Made by a program: the position numbers and the translations under genes. Below are positions 1 to 9,373 of a stretch of 64,000 nt of DNA, piece by piece; position 1 is the stretch's first letter; every line of letters starts with the position of its first letter. The stretch is taken from contig JANFAH010000011.1 of the NCBI GenBank assembly GCA_024663395.1, forward strand, positions 868,001-932,000. The letters are read 5' to 3'. The stretch is from Pisolithus tinctorius. Lineage: Eukaryota > Basidiomycota > Agaricomycetes > Boletales > Pisolithaceae. The notes beneath the pieces are model-generated. The model was not told the origin of the DNA and made no database searches. It worked only from the letters and a program-made list of their open reading frames with translations.

Positions 1-2440
1 CCAGAATATTTTCACACTGGCAGGATATGTGTTGATCATTTGTGCCACTTGAAAGTCCAATATCACTGTGACATCAGTACAACACAATATTTATTGATTG
101 ATGTTGTGCACACCTTGCATTTGAATCACATGGACACAGCCAACAACACCATATGTTCGGGGCACCTAGAGTCTCAGTTGTAAGCCATGTTGCCACACTG
201 AAACCAGACAACAGATAGTACCTTCAGATAATTTTGTGGAACAAAGGCACACAACACTGCAACACATGATCACACTGCACCATATTGCATCATGTGTGCA
301 CAGTGGTGAGATAGGGTTCTACCAGTGGATGATGCACAGTATAGGGTACCTGGAACTACAATGTATGGTTCATCACTGTGGTACTGTCAATGAGTTACTT
401 ACTGAGAACATCCAATATCCATACTTTATATGACCTTTGAGTGGTGTGGTGGTCTTGCACCAGCTATGTGGTACATGCCACAACTATGCTCAGGATAGAT
501 CAGTGACAGTTAGACCTACTGGGATACCAAGCAAGAGTGCCTCTACCCAGCAGGAATGTGTCAAGTCATAGCATGAGCATCAGCTCAGAGAAATTAGCAT
601 GAAATTTGCTGAAAACCTATGGGCAATAGTAAGCATTCAAATACACATGTTGACTATGCTCAGTCACAATGACAGTTGCGACACACCATGATTGATACAA
701 CAAAGAATTTCATGGAGCCAATTCCAATGCTTGCAGCATATCATTAGCAGGTGGGTGGAAATGAGAGGAAGATGGGTATTTGACTGTACCCATAAAACTG
801 ATAAATGTGTATTGCACATTCAGCATACAGATGTATAGAGTGTGGCTGGTCCAAACACTTAATTCCTGCTGTGTATGTGTAGTGCTTTTGAGAAGCTTAT
901 GATATTTCATTTAGAAAATAGGGGTTGAGTGTGGGTGCCTGCACCCTCCATTACCATGAAGTATTTACATATGTTTATACCTGAGCTAAGTAGCATAGTT
1001 GGCTTATCCAAAGTCTGTCAATCACTGCATGCTTCGAGTAAGTCTTTTATACAAACTGACTTGCCCTTTTGAAGTATGGCTAAACATTTACAGTGAAGAA
1101 GAAACCATCCAAGGTTAGTAAATGCTCACAGTCAGACCATAGTGATCATCAGTGGCTCACTACTCAATGTTGGTTCTCAAAGCCTGGGTACATATAATCA
1201 CCCATCCATGCAGTTGGCTCTCTGATGCTATTACACAGGGTCTGCAAGGCACAGAATGAAAAGGCATGCCTCTGAGTTGCAAGGTAAGTACAGGGTGAGT
1301 ACCAACAACTTTTGACCCAATAAAACTTACTGCATGGTTTGTAGGACAAGACTCCAGTAGGCATTCCTCACAACTTTGAGTGAGGTGCCACTGATCTGAT
1401 GTTATAGGCAGCAAGAATCATCAAAGTGCTCTTGGCAGACTGCTGTGTCGGCAGAAACCCTCACTCCCATCAAGCATACTGCTGCTCTGTCAGTGGAAAC
1501 TCTTGCTCCCATCAGGCATGCTATAGAGCTATGGCATGTGGACTGGCAGCCAGAAGACTGATGGCCAGATGAGTTGGAGATCTTGAAGGAATCTGTATGC
1601 TTGAAGTCTGATCCTGCAGCACTCAGTTGCTTCTGGGCAGGAATGAGGGTCCATATTGAGGAAGGAAAGGAGATTTTATCCTGCCTTCATGGGATTTCTC
1701 ATGGTGCACAGATGGAAGTGCCTTCCACCTCATTAGGAAGTTTCTGTGACATGTGTGTTAAAGTAGCTTTGGAAGTGAAGTTCTTTGAGATGTCACTACT
1801 ACATGCTGATACATAGATTCAAACATGATATATTTCTGCATGCACAATCCTGCCATCACATGCCAGTATGTAGAAGCAGTTATAATATGTGGTGCCTCGA
1901 GAACAAAATGGAAACCCAAACATTTCCATAGCAAACACTATAGTGAATGCCATGTTTTGTAAGCCTTGCAATCCATATGCCTCTATTGAGCGCAGATAAC
2001 CCTGAGATCTCGGTACTACATGTATATTCTAACTTGATAAGTGCCCAGTGTGCACCTGGGTTAATGTTAGTGTCTCGAGAATGTGATGGAGAGCCAGCAC
2101 ATCATAGCAAACACCATAGCAAACACCATATTTTGTGAGTCTCATGACTGCCAATCTATGTACATACCTTCATCCAGAGCATGTACACACTACATCTATA
2201 ACAGAATACCTACATATGCTAGTACTAGATGGTACATACTACTGGCTAGAAAGTACATATCATGAGTAGGAGTCTTTAGCAACACTCAAAGGATATACCA
2301 CCTAGCAACTTGCACAATGTATACAAGTAACCACTGATGATGAATTACTGGCCACTTCCATTTCAACTCAAGACCAGGTTGTAAGCTATGAAGGGGTCCT
2401 CTCACTGGATGGAGGTGTATCACATAATTGCATTGACATG
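1..2440. other. CpG-poor stretch with no recognisable gene
   Basis: No reading frame here resembles a known protein. The stretch is poor in CpG and rich in TG and CA, as in the neighbouring decayed transposons. Two diverged copies of one short sequence lie near 1890-1975 and 2050-2150 (both contain a CTCGAGAA block followed by CATAGCAAACAC). The second copy has the CATAGCAAACAC motif twice in tandem. I infer old repeat DNA. Confidence 0.5.
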
Positions 2441-2446
2441 ATTTAT

Positions 2447-3183
2447 CTACAGTAATTCAGCTTTAGCTACTTGGGACCACAACTCATCAGAACTACTGGC
2501 TGCAGAAGAGGGCTCCATATGACCAAGGATATCATCTAAAGACTTGGGCCAAAATGGGCCATTAGGAACTGGAGTCACATACACCAATCCTTCATTGTAG
2601 CTGGTAGTATAAGCTTGCAGTGCTGTGGCAAATGTCTTGAACCTCTTATGACTATTGTCAGGCATGCTGGTGATACACACCTGAACTGCCAGCCTTCTGA
2701 TTGTTAGCTGTATAGATACATATTATCTGAAAGCAGAACTGACCATTGGAAAAAAATGCCAACTTCCTGTCCTACTGTGATGACATAGTAGCCATCAATA
2801 CTGTCTGTGGTGTCAGGAGGCAGAAATGTTGACAGATGGGGCCCAGGAAAGTGGAGAGGAAAAACTGGCACAGGGCATGGAGCTGTAGGTGGTGGACTAC
2901 TTGGGGCCAGTGCTGGATGTTGGGTGGGGGGAGTTGACTTGGGCAAGTGATGAGATTTAGGAGTGGATGTTGGGCTAGTCACCAAGCAGGAGGAAACTGT
3001 TGACACAGGCATCCTTGACCTGGGCAATGCCTGTAGTATGTGTGATGGCATCCAGATCTGTGGTGTACATGGTGTCTGGGGAATGCATGAAAATGTTATA
3101 GACTCTTCTGTTGTCATCTGAGTCCAAGTGACCATGTCGCAGTTGATATCTGTAGGCAATACATAGTTAGTAGCAATCACCAT
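2447..3183 (-). pseudogene. Fragment with an RNase H1 N-terminal (viroplasmin-like) domain
   Basis: The minus-strand reading from 3183 encodes a Pro/Ser/Thr-rich stretch followed by YYVITVGQEVGIFFQW. This matches the start of the RNase H1 N-terminal fold, a small nucleic-acid-binding module. The second half of the domain (FKTFATALQAYTTSYNEG, then PNGPFWP) continues in the reading that ends at 2447. The two parts are separated near 2690-2720 by an in-frame stop or a very short unrecognised intron. In this family the domain binds RNA-DNA or double-stranded nucleic acid; whether this copy functions is unknown. No catalytic RNase H domain is visible. It could be a two-exon gene rather than a pseudogene. 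Confidence 0.45.
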
Positions 3184-4146
3184 GGCAGATAGAAAAAGGT
3201 TAATTACCTGAGAGCTGCATTGACTCTAGCAACTCATGAAGCGCACTAGAGGAATAGTGACAGGATAGGCCAGAGCATGAGTGGGACTCTTCACTCATCA
3301 AGTTATCAAGCTGATGGAACAGCATGCTGGAGGTATTGGAACAAGGAGGTTAATAAGCTATCAGGTATATGATATGATCATGTGGTAAATGTCAAGCTTA
3401 TGTAGGAGCAGGAAGCACACATCGTGAACAAACAATGAGCCTAGGGAAATTATGGACAAAGCAGCCAAGAAATAGAACTCGCCTTTCCCTTGGTCTAGTG
3501 CGAGAAGTCTGCTCAGCAGGGTCACAAGGAGTCATGTGCACTCGGCTTACACATACGGTTTACAACCAGAAGATACTTGTGGTGAAGGCAGCAGAAGCCC
3601 AAAATGACCAGGCAGAGAGAATTGGCAGTGAGTATCACCTGTGATTCCCACCCAGAAGAGTACAAGGAACTTACCCTGATGAAGAGATGATGCTGGAGGC
3701 ACTGGCCAACATGCAAGCATTGCATAGGTATAATGGTCAAGCTAAAGGACAGAGATATATATTGATAAATTGGATAGCTGGGAGGATTGTGAGGAGGCCA
3801 TTCTTGATGGTGCATTGGATGGTACTCACAGTCTGGAGATTAGCAATGTGGGTGGGGAGCTGAGTGACTTGATAAGAGATATGTATTTGGATTTTGAAGC
3901 AGGGTAAGAACATGAACTTACTCAAAAATCATTCTAACTGAGTATGTACCCTGCAGGTCAGAAAAGCGCACAAAGCATGTTGATCATCACATGTGCTGAG
4001 ATCGAATTATTTGATGCAGTCAGGCATTCAATTTGCAAATGCCCACACTCACTCACTCTTACCTGGAATGGAACCATGCTCAAGCCTCAACACCAGCTAG
4101 GGGCCATTTTGCAGAGAGGGTGGAGGCTGAGGACCTGGGCAATGGA
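3184..4146. other. No gene recognised
   Basis: Only short unconvincing frames are present. The stretch may be the internal region of the LTR element whose 3' end follows, but no second copy in this window supports that upstream of about 4147. Confidence 0.4.
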
Positions 4147-4339
4147 TCAAATGCTGTCACACACCAAAGGTGTTTGGTGAGGTGGACATGGATGCAGCTG
4201 ATGAATGGAGATGAAGACCATAGCCCTCATGTGAAGAAGGACAGCCAGAAATGTCAGTAGTCATCCCTCACACAAGAATGAGTTGTCAATGCCAAAGAAA
4301 AAGAAAGGGAGTGAGTTAAGTGCTGATGAAAATTCTTAA

Positions 4340-5008
4340 GTGCCTGTGTACAGCATTCCAGTTTTCAATGTATCTCCACCAATTCTGCAGATACTGACAC
4401 CATTCCCACACTCGCTTGTAGCACTCAGCCACGCAATCCTACCTTCCAAAATTGGAAAGGATTTGCACACTCCACATGTTTCTACAGCACTCCCTCCAAA
4501 AGATGCTCATTTCACTAATTCTTCTGATATGGCCACCTCCACATCAATCATTTCACTTGTCCCCTTTGCTAGGGACCATGGCTATGTATTTCTACCAGGA
4601 GTTCCTACTAGCTTCCATCCTGAAGCATCCTGGTACATCCCATCCTCATCTGCCCCCTCTCAGCCCATCCAGCTTGGACATCATGTTCTTTTTGTCAGTA
4701 TGACCTCTAGGAGGACATTCTTTGGTCACCTCAGGTCTGTCATTCGCTTGGAAAGGTCTTATGTGGTCATTTCAGTCTCTCCAGTCCAAGAAGCATATGG
4801 ATCCTTCCTCCCTGCTCCCTGCAACATCTTCATACCAGTCTCATCCATCATTCTTCCAAAATTGCGACAGCTACAGTATAATCTACTGTCCTCCACTCTC
4901 CCTGATCACATCCATGATGAGTATGATGCACATCTTGCCTCCTTATTGCAAGATACAGCAGAAGACACTCCCCCTTCATCCTCTCTTCCAACAGAGCCTC
5001 ATTCATGA
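4340..5008 (+). CDS. Uncharacterised 3'-terminal ORF of LTR element family A/B/C (222 aa)
   Basis: I do not recognise this protein. It is open for 222 codons and ends about 45 bp before the polypurine tract and LTR, the position env or accessory genes take in retroelements. Copies C (minus, 19735-20401) and B (plus, 20652-20897) encode the same protein with many conservative changes. Conserved blocks include FARD-GY, LPG-PTSF-PEA-W, VLFVSMTSRR-FFGHLRSV, RLERSYVV and AYGSFLPAPC. There is no clear signal peptide or membrane segment, so an envelope is not supported. The conserved RR-FFGH core and Pro-rich C-terminus suggest a real protein. Keeping the frame in copy A while C has a frameshift suggests coding use in the past. 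The first ATG of the frame is taken as the start. Confidence 0.5.
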   Translation: MPVYSIPVFNVSPPILQILTPFPHSLVALSHAILPSKIGKDLHTPHVSTALPPKDAHFTNSSDMATSTSIISLVPFARDHGYVFLPGVPTSFHPEASWYIPSSSAPSQPIQLGHHVLFVSMTSRRTFFGHLRSVIRLERSYVVISVSPVQEAYGSFLPAPCNIFIPVSSIILPKLRQLQYNLLSSTLPDHIHDEYDAHLASLLQDTAEDTPPSSSLPTEPHS

Positions 5009-5051
5009 AGTTTTTACTTGCTTCACTGAGAGGACAGTTAGGGGGGGAAAG

Positions 5052-5966
5052 TTGTGATCCCCTATGCTCCTGTCACCCCACAGACCCCAAAGCTTGACCC
5101 CTGTTGACATCTGACTCATGCTGTCCACTTTTGGATGTACTATATAGGCATCAGATCAGCACTGCCTCTCTGTCATCCCACTTTGGCCCAGAGGTGATCT
5201 CTTCAAGATGTGACATGCACAGCCTGCCCCTAATGTGATTCCAGTGCACTTTCCCAGTTTCTGACTTTACTTGACTCATACTTTGACATCCTGACTGTCA
5301 TTGACTCACTTATTGCCAATACTTACCAATCTTTTGGCCTTGCTTACTGATTCTTCACTTTTTGGCTTACTTATCCTTACCAATGCTCACCAATGCTTTC
5401 TAAGATGATTACCCATCACTTACATTCCTTACTCATCAGTTACCAATCACTTACCAAGTGTTTGCACCTTGTTTTCCATAGGCAATGCCTCTGTACTGTA
5501 TATAAATCACTGTACTTAGATAGCTGAATAAGAAGAAGATGTCAGAGAGCCCCTCTTGCTCACATTTTATTATCACTCAGTAATTCATTCAGCAGCTTTG
5601 ATAGTTGAGACTTTATTAAGGGTCTAACTATCATCTACTTTGCTTATCCTCGTCTATCATCAATATACTTCACTCCAAGCCCTCCCTGAGCTCAGTGCAG
5701 CTTAGGGCATCAAATTAAGTTGTCATCCATCCTTCTGTAGGCTGACAGCAGTCTACCCTATCGCTTTCTATCACATTCTTGCTCCCTCTTCATCAGGAGC
5801 ACCCCCAACCCTCAGCACTCATCTTTGAGTGTTGTAGCTCACAAAAACCCATCCAGATAACAGGTTCTACCATCTAGATACCACATAGGTACACCACCAC
5901 TTGCTTTCATTGTCTTTTGTGTTGGTTTTGGTTGGTTTCCACCACTGAACCACACTTTGACTCACA
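5052..5966 (+). repeat. LTR of element family A/B/C, copy A
   Basis: It starts TGTGATCCCC just after a G-rich purine tract and ends ACTTTGACTCACA. It aligns with LTR B (20939-21866) and the interrupted LTR C (12024-12862 plus 19594-19693). A TATA box (TATATAAA) at 5499-5506 marks the U3/R side. The LTR carries runs of TTACCAAT- and TTACTCAT-like motifs before the TATA box. Confidence 0.65.
5499..5506 (+). promoter_or_regulatory. TATA box in LTR A
   Basis: TATATAAA occurs at the same place in LTR B (the CACAGTATATAAACCC context near 21340). Transcription would begin about 30 bp downstream and define the R region. Confidence 0.5.
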
Positions 5967-6152
5967 GTGCTGGAACTTGGAGAGTGCATGTGGTAGATGT
6001 GTTTTGTGGGCCATTATAGTTCTGTGTGAAGGGTGTTACTGACAGCAACCATTTAGGCACTGAGAAAGTGAATCTTGTAATCAGTGCAGATGACTCTTAG
6101 GCGCCATTCACCCTCTGAAGTTGAAGTCAAAAACTTCAACTTTGACTTTGGC

Positions 6153-6258
6153 AATGTAGTCACATGATGATTATATAAGCTGTGCATGCCTGTGTGAATG
6201 CAAAGTCCAGGTTTCGGGCTTCTGCTTCAGTAATGTAGTCATGTGATGATTATATAAG
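6153..6258 (+). promoter_or_regulatory. Duplicated promoter-like repeat with TATATAAG
   Basis: A 27-bp sequence (AATGTAGTCA...TATATAAG) occurs at 6153-6179 and again at 6232-6258, with one base change. Each copy ends in a TATATAAG box. The second lies about 60 bp before the transposase start codon, a suitable core-promoter distance. Confidence 0.5.
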
Positions 6259-6319
6259 ACAACAACACAACTTGTAGTTCAATAGATAACATTGTGATAA
6301 CAGATCAAACAACTCTGCT

Positions 6320-7211
6320 ATGGATCTTGAAGCACAGCAGCTCCAGCACCATCGTCATCGCTGTCTTGCTGCACTTGTAGTAGCAGTGATGATCCAGGTG
6401 CTATGCCTCTATGACCTCCTTTTTCATTCTGACTCAGAACCAATCCCCTACCATACCTCAATCCTGACTGGTGAGGGGTGGATGCTAGAGCTCCTGAATG
6501 GTCATCCAGACAGGATATGGGCTTGCCTTAGTGTCAGCCATGGGGTTTTTGATCACCTGATGCAGGTGCTCACCCATCATGGTTTTGTGCCTTCTTGCAA
6601 TGGAATTTCTGTGGAGGAACAACTTGGGATATTCCTCTACACCTGTGTTACTGGGTTGTCATCCTGGCATGTTGCTGAGAGGTTCCAACACTCACCAGGG
6701 ACCATCACTAGGTAGGGAGTTCATTGGACTGTCTGATATTTTTCTCACAATTTTTTAGATATTTCAAAGCAATGTTGGCTTTCTTTTCTGGGGGACAATT
6801 CTATGCATCCCAAGTGCAATTCCCCACCAACAACACTCCCATATCAACTATGATTACTAGTGACCCATGCTTCTGATTTTTCCAGGATTGTATTGGTGCA
6901 GTTGATGGCACTCATATTCAAGCATTCACTGCTGCTGAGGACCAGCCTTACATGAGGAACTGGAAGGGCTACCTATCTCAAAACTGTCTCTTCATCTGTG
7001 ATTTTGACTTCTTCTTCACATATGCCCTCACTGCCTTTGATGGGTCAACTGCAGATGCAACCATGTGGCATGATGCACACAGGAATGACTTGCACATGCC
7101 ACCTGGGAAGTACCTTCTTGCAGATGCAGGGTTTGGGACCTGTGATGCACTTCTGGTTCCCTATCGAGGTGTTCATTACCATCTGAAAGAATGGTGCCAG
7201 GCTGGATTAAG
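6320..7211 (+). pseudogene. PIF/Harbinger-type DDE transposase, interrupted
   Basis: Exon 1 is 6320-6711 and a 47-nt GT-AG intron follows (6712-6758). Exon 2 is 6759-7211 and ends at a good donor (AG|GTAAGT). The DDE_4/PIF catalytic core is clear: CIGAVDGTHI (first Asp), a strand-turn block around CDFDFFFTYALTAFDGS, and LADAGF (second Asp), then LVPYRGVHYHLKEW. In this family the enzyme cuts and pastes the element and works with a Myb-like partner, which is not seen here. An in-frame TGA at 6874-6876 (probably from TGG) breaks exon 2. The Gypsy LTR at 7244 falls in the second intron, so the C-terminal third with the catalytic Glu is missing. The start is the ATG opening the 131-codon frame. 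Confidence 0.8.
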
Positions 7212-7243
7212 GTAAGTTGCTATTCCATCCTGCTCAGTGTACC

Positions 7244-7993
7244 TGTAACCCCTATTTTTGTCATGACTGTGTGTTCACTCTAAGTCTCTACTCACTCCGC
7301 ACCCTCTTCTGCCAGTCATTCGCTCACTCCACACCAACTCCACCCACCTTCTATCATCTATGAACCATCTCTGCTCCGACTGCTGTTGGACTTGTGTTGT
7401 TCTCCTACCGGACTGAGCAGACCACTCTCTGAGTGGTCATGTGACTGTCTTCGGACTTCTCCCTGACAGTGCACAGTCAGCTACTCCGCAGCATGTGCAC
7501 TGCATGGTCCAGCATCTGGACTGTTTCCTTTTCTGGATGTTCTATGTTACCTGCTTGTATGTCCTCTGTCTACCCTTCATTCATTGTCTAGGAAGTTTTT
7601 ACTTGAAAATTTCTGAGTCTCCATATGTCAGTTCCAATTCCGGTTACTGTACCTCTGCAACAGTATAAAAGCATGTATTGTACTCCACTGTTCTTCAGTA
7701 TGAATATCAACTTAGTTCCTACTCCTCCCGTCTCTGACTTCTGCCTGTCAGAGTTATCCCTGACTCTCTGTCTGTACTCTCCCTCTGAAATATGAGGGCT
7801 GAGATTGTGCAAGGGGGTAGCACATGAGCTAAACCTGATGCCCTCACTCCGCTCCACCTTTGTCTCAGCGGTCTTTGTTCCTGCCAACACTCCACTAGTT
7901 GGAGTTCTGCCCTCTTGTGTCGGACTTGCTTCCGGACCCTCCTCTAGACCTTATATAGCATCGGAGTTGGTCGGAGTAGGCCCAGACTTGACA
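7244..7993 (+). repeat. 5' LTR of the Gypsy element
   Basis: It starts TGTAACCCC and ends GACTTGACA, about 750 bp. It contains a TATA box at 7664-7671 and a transcript start region near 7697. Several motifs in R/U5 (GAATATCAACTTAGT and an AAGGGGGTAGCACATGAGCT-like block) recur in the LARD LTRs at 12863 and 18706. That makes the two families relatives. Confidence 0.75.
7664..7707 (+). promoter_or_regulatory. Gypsy LTR core promoter and self-primer (R start)
   Basis: TATAAAAG lies at 7664-7671. AGTATGAATAT at 7697-7707 starts 33 bp downstream, the usual TATA-to-start distance. This 11-mer pairs with the sequence just inside the LTR (7996-8006). See the self-priming finding. Confidence 0.65.
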
Positions 7994-7995
7994 GT

Positions 7996-8006
7996 ATATT
8001 CGTACT
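7996..8006 (+). promoter_or_regulatory. Primer binding site, self-complementary to transcript 5' end
   Basis: ATATTCGTACT begins 2 nt inside the LTR end (after GT). As RNA it pairs with AGUAUGAAUAU at the transcript start with ten Watson-Crick pairs and one G-U pair. This is the layout of Tf1/sushi-type self-priming rather than tRNA priming. Confidence 0.65.
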
Positions 8007-8054
8007 CACACTTGTACAATCTCATTTTCTGTCCTCTGAAAAACTTACGCCATT

Positions 8055-9338
8055 ATGAGAACTCGAGCTCAATCTCAAAGAGAGGTTGCTGAGAACCTCG
8101 CTGCAGCGCTAGCCAATCCGCATCGACTCCCTTCTGTCGTTGAACAATTCCAATCCTTCTCTGCTCGATGCTGCTCTCATGCTGAGGGTGAAAGCACTTC
8201 ACAAGCTGGTCACTCCGACCTCCACCCATCAGCTTTCCATACTCTGTCTCCTTGTAACTGAGATGATGGACCCAACCCTGACCCTGACTATCCTGATGGT
8301 GATCCTGATGGCGGGGGCAGTGGTGATGGGGATATCCCCGAAGACCCAGCTGAGCTGCCAGAGGATCCCCTCATAGCTCTTGCTAGAGCTGTCCATGCGC
8401 TTGCATGGTCTAACTTGCACACTGGGGACTCCACTCCAAAAACCAAAGTCCACGAGCCTGACACCTTCAATGGCTCCAACCCTAAGAAACTCTGCGAGTT
8501 CCTTGTACAATGTGAGTTGAACTTCCAAGACTGCCCCCACACATTCCACTCTGACAGAGCCAAGGTCACCTTTGCTCAGTCTTACCTTAAGGGTATGGCT
8601 CTGGCTTGGTTTGAGCCAGACCTACTAAATCCTGACAACTATAACTGCCCGCTCTGGATGGACGACTACCATGAGTTCTTACAAGAGCTCACAGCTAATT
8701 TCAGTCCACATGATGCCATAGCAGATGCCATCCAACAACTCAAGAACCTTACCATGAAGGACAGTTCTCGAATTACCAAATATGTCATGGAGTTCAATTG
8801 CTGGGCTTCACAAGTCAAGGACTACGGTGTTGGTGCACTCTGCCACCACTTCTATAGCAGACTTCCAGACTGCATCAAGGATGAGATTGCTCATGTTGGA
8901 AAACCTTCTACCCTCGCACAACTCCGTGAACTTGCCCAGACCATCGATGTGTGCTACTGGGAACGCAAAGCAGAGATCTTGCACACCACCAAGTCCACCT
9001 CCAACAAGTCTCAGTCTTCCAACTCTGACAACAAAACTAAATCGTCGTCCTCCACCTCCACTCAAAAGTCCAATGCCAAGGGAAAGGGCAGACAGAAAGA
9101 TCCACCCAAGTCCGACGCATCTAAGTCCAATATTGCCCACCTTCTGGGTAAAGATGGCAAACTCACCTCCACTGAGCGCCAGCATAGGATGAAGAACAAC
9201 CTCTGCCTCTTCTGTGGTGAGGCTGGCCACTCTGCCAAGGACTGTCCCAAGTCCACCTCCCATGCAGCCAAAGCCCATGCAGCTATGGCTGGAACTCTGC
9301 CTCCTCCGCCTGCAGAGAAGGCAGAGCCAAAAAATTAG
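8055..9338 (+). pseudogene. gag: Gypsy gag (capsid and nucleocapsid) with one nonsense codon
   Basis: Gag forms the particle and binds the RNA. The frame opens at ATG 8055 (MRTRAQSQ) and runs to TAG at 9336-9338. One in-frame TGA at 8259-8261 breaks it, and the reading is open again from there, with an internal ATG at 8415. The capsid-like region (TFNGSNPKKLCEFL through YLKGMALAWFEP) matches the retrotransposon gag family. A Ser/Lys-rich linker follows, then a CCHC zinc knuckle CLFCGEAGHSAKDC at 9204-9245. The frame ends at a -1 slippery site, so pol is expressed as a Gag-Pol fusion. The TGA fits C-to-T change in CGA. Confidence 0.85.
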
Positions 9339-9373
9339 TCCACTCCTCCAGGGAGCTTGCACAGCCTGGAGGA
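9329..9373 (+). promoter_or_regulatory. Programmed -1 frameshift signal between gag and pol
   Basis: The heptamer A AAA AAT (9329-9335) sits directly before the gag stop TAG. An 8-nt spacer is followed by a perfect 9-bp stem (9344-9352 with 9365-9373) and a 12-nt loop. The -1 frame is open through this point into the protease. This is the standard arrangement of slippery site plus stimulatory structure. Confidence 0.75.

Larger units (their letters stand above)
4147..5966 (+). mobile_element. 3' part of an LTR element (family A/B/C, copy A)
   Basis: This segment is repeated at 19594-20616 (minus, copy C) and in part at 20616-21866 (plus, copy B). It holds an internal region, a 222-codon ORF, a purine-rich tract just before 5052 and an LTR from 5052 to about 5966. 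No 5' LTR, gag or pol could be found upstream, so this copy is a 3' fragment or a non-coding derivative. Confidence 0.6.
6097..7243 (+). mobile_element. PIF/Harbinger DNA transposon, 5' part
   Basis: The left terminus looks like GGCGCCATTCACC at 6100, preceded by TTA at 6097-6099, as expected for the 3-bp target preference of PIF/Harbinger elements. A subterminal dyad follows (TGAAGTTGAAG...CTTCAACTT, 6116-6142). The element carries a transposase gene and is cut at 7244 by a Gypsy LTR. No right terminus was found in the window. Confidence 0.6.

Noticed and set aside
4340..5008. Envelope protein
   Set aside because: The position fits but there is no signal peptide, transmembrane segment or furin-like site.
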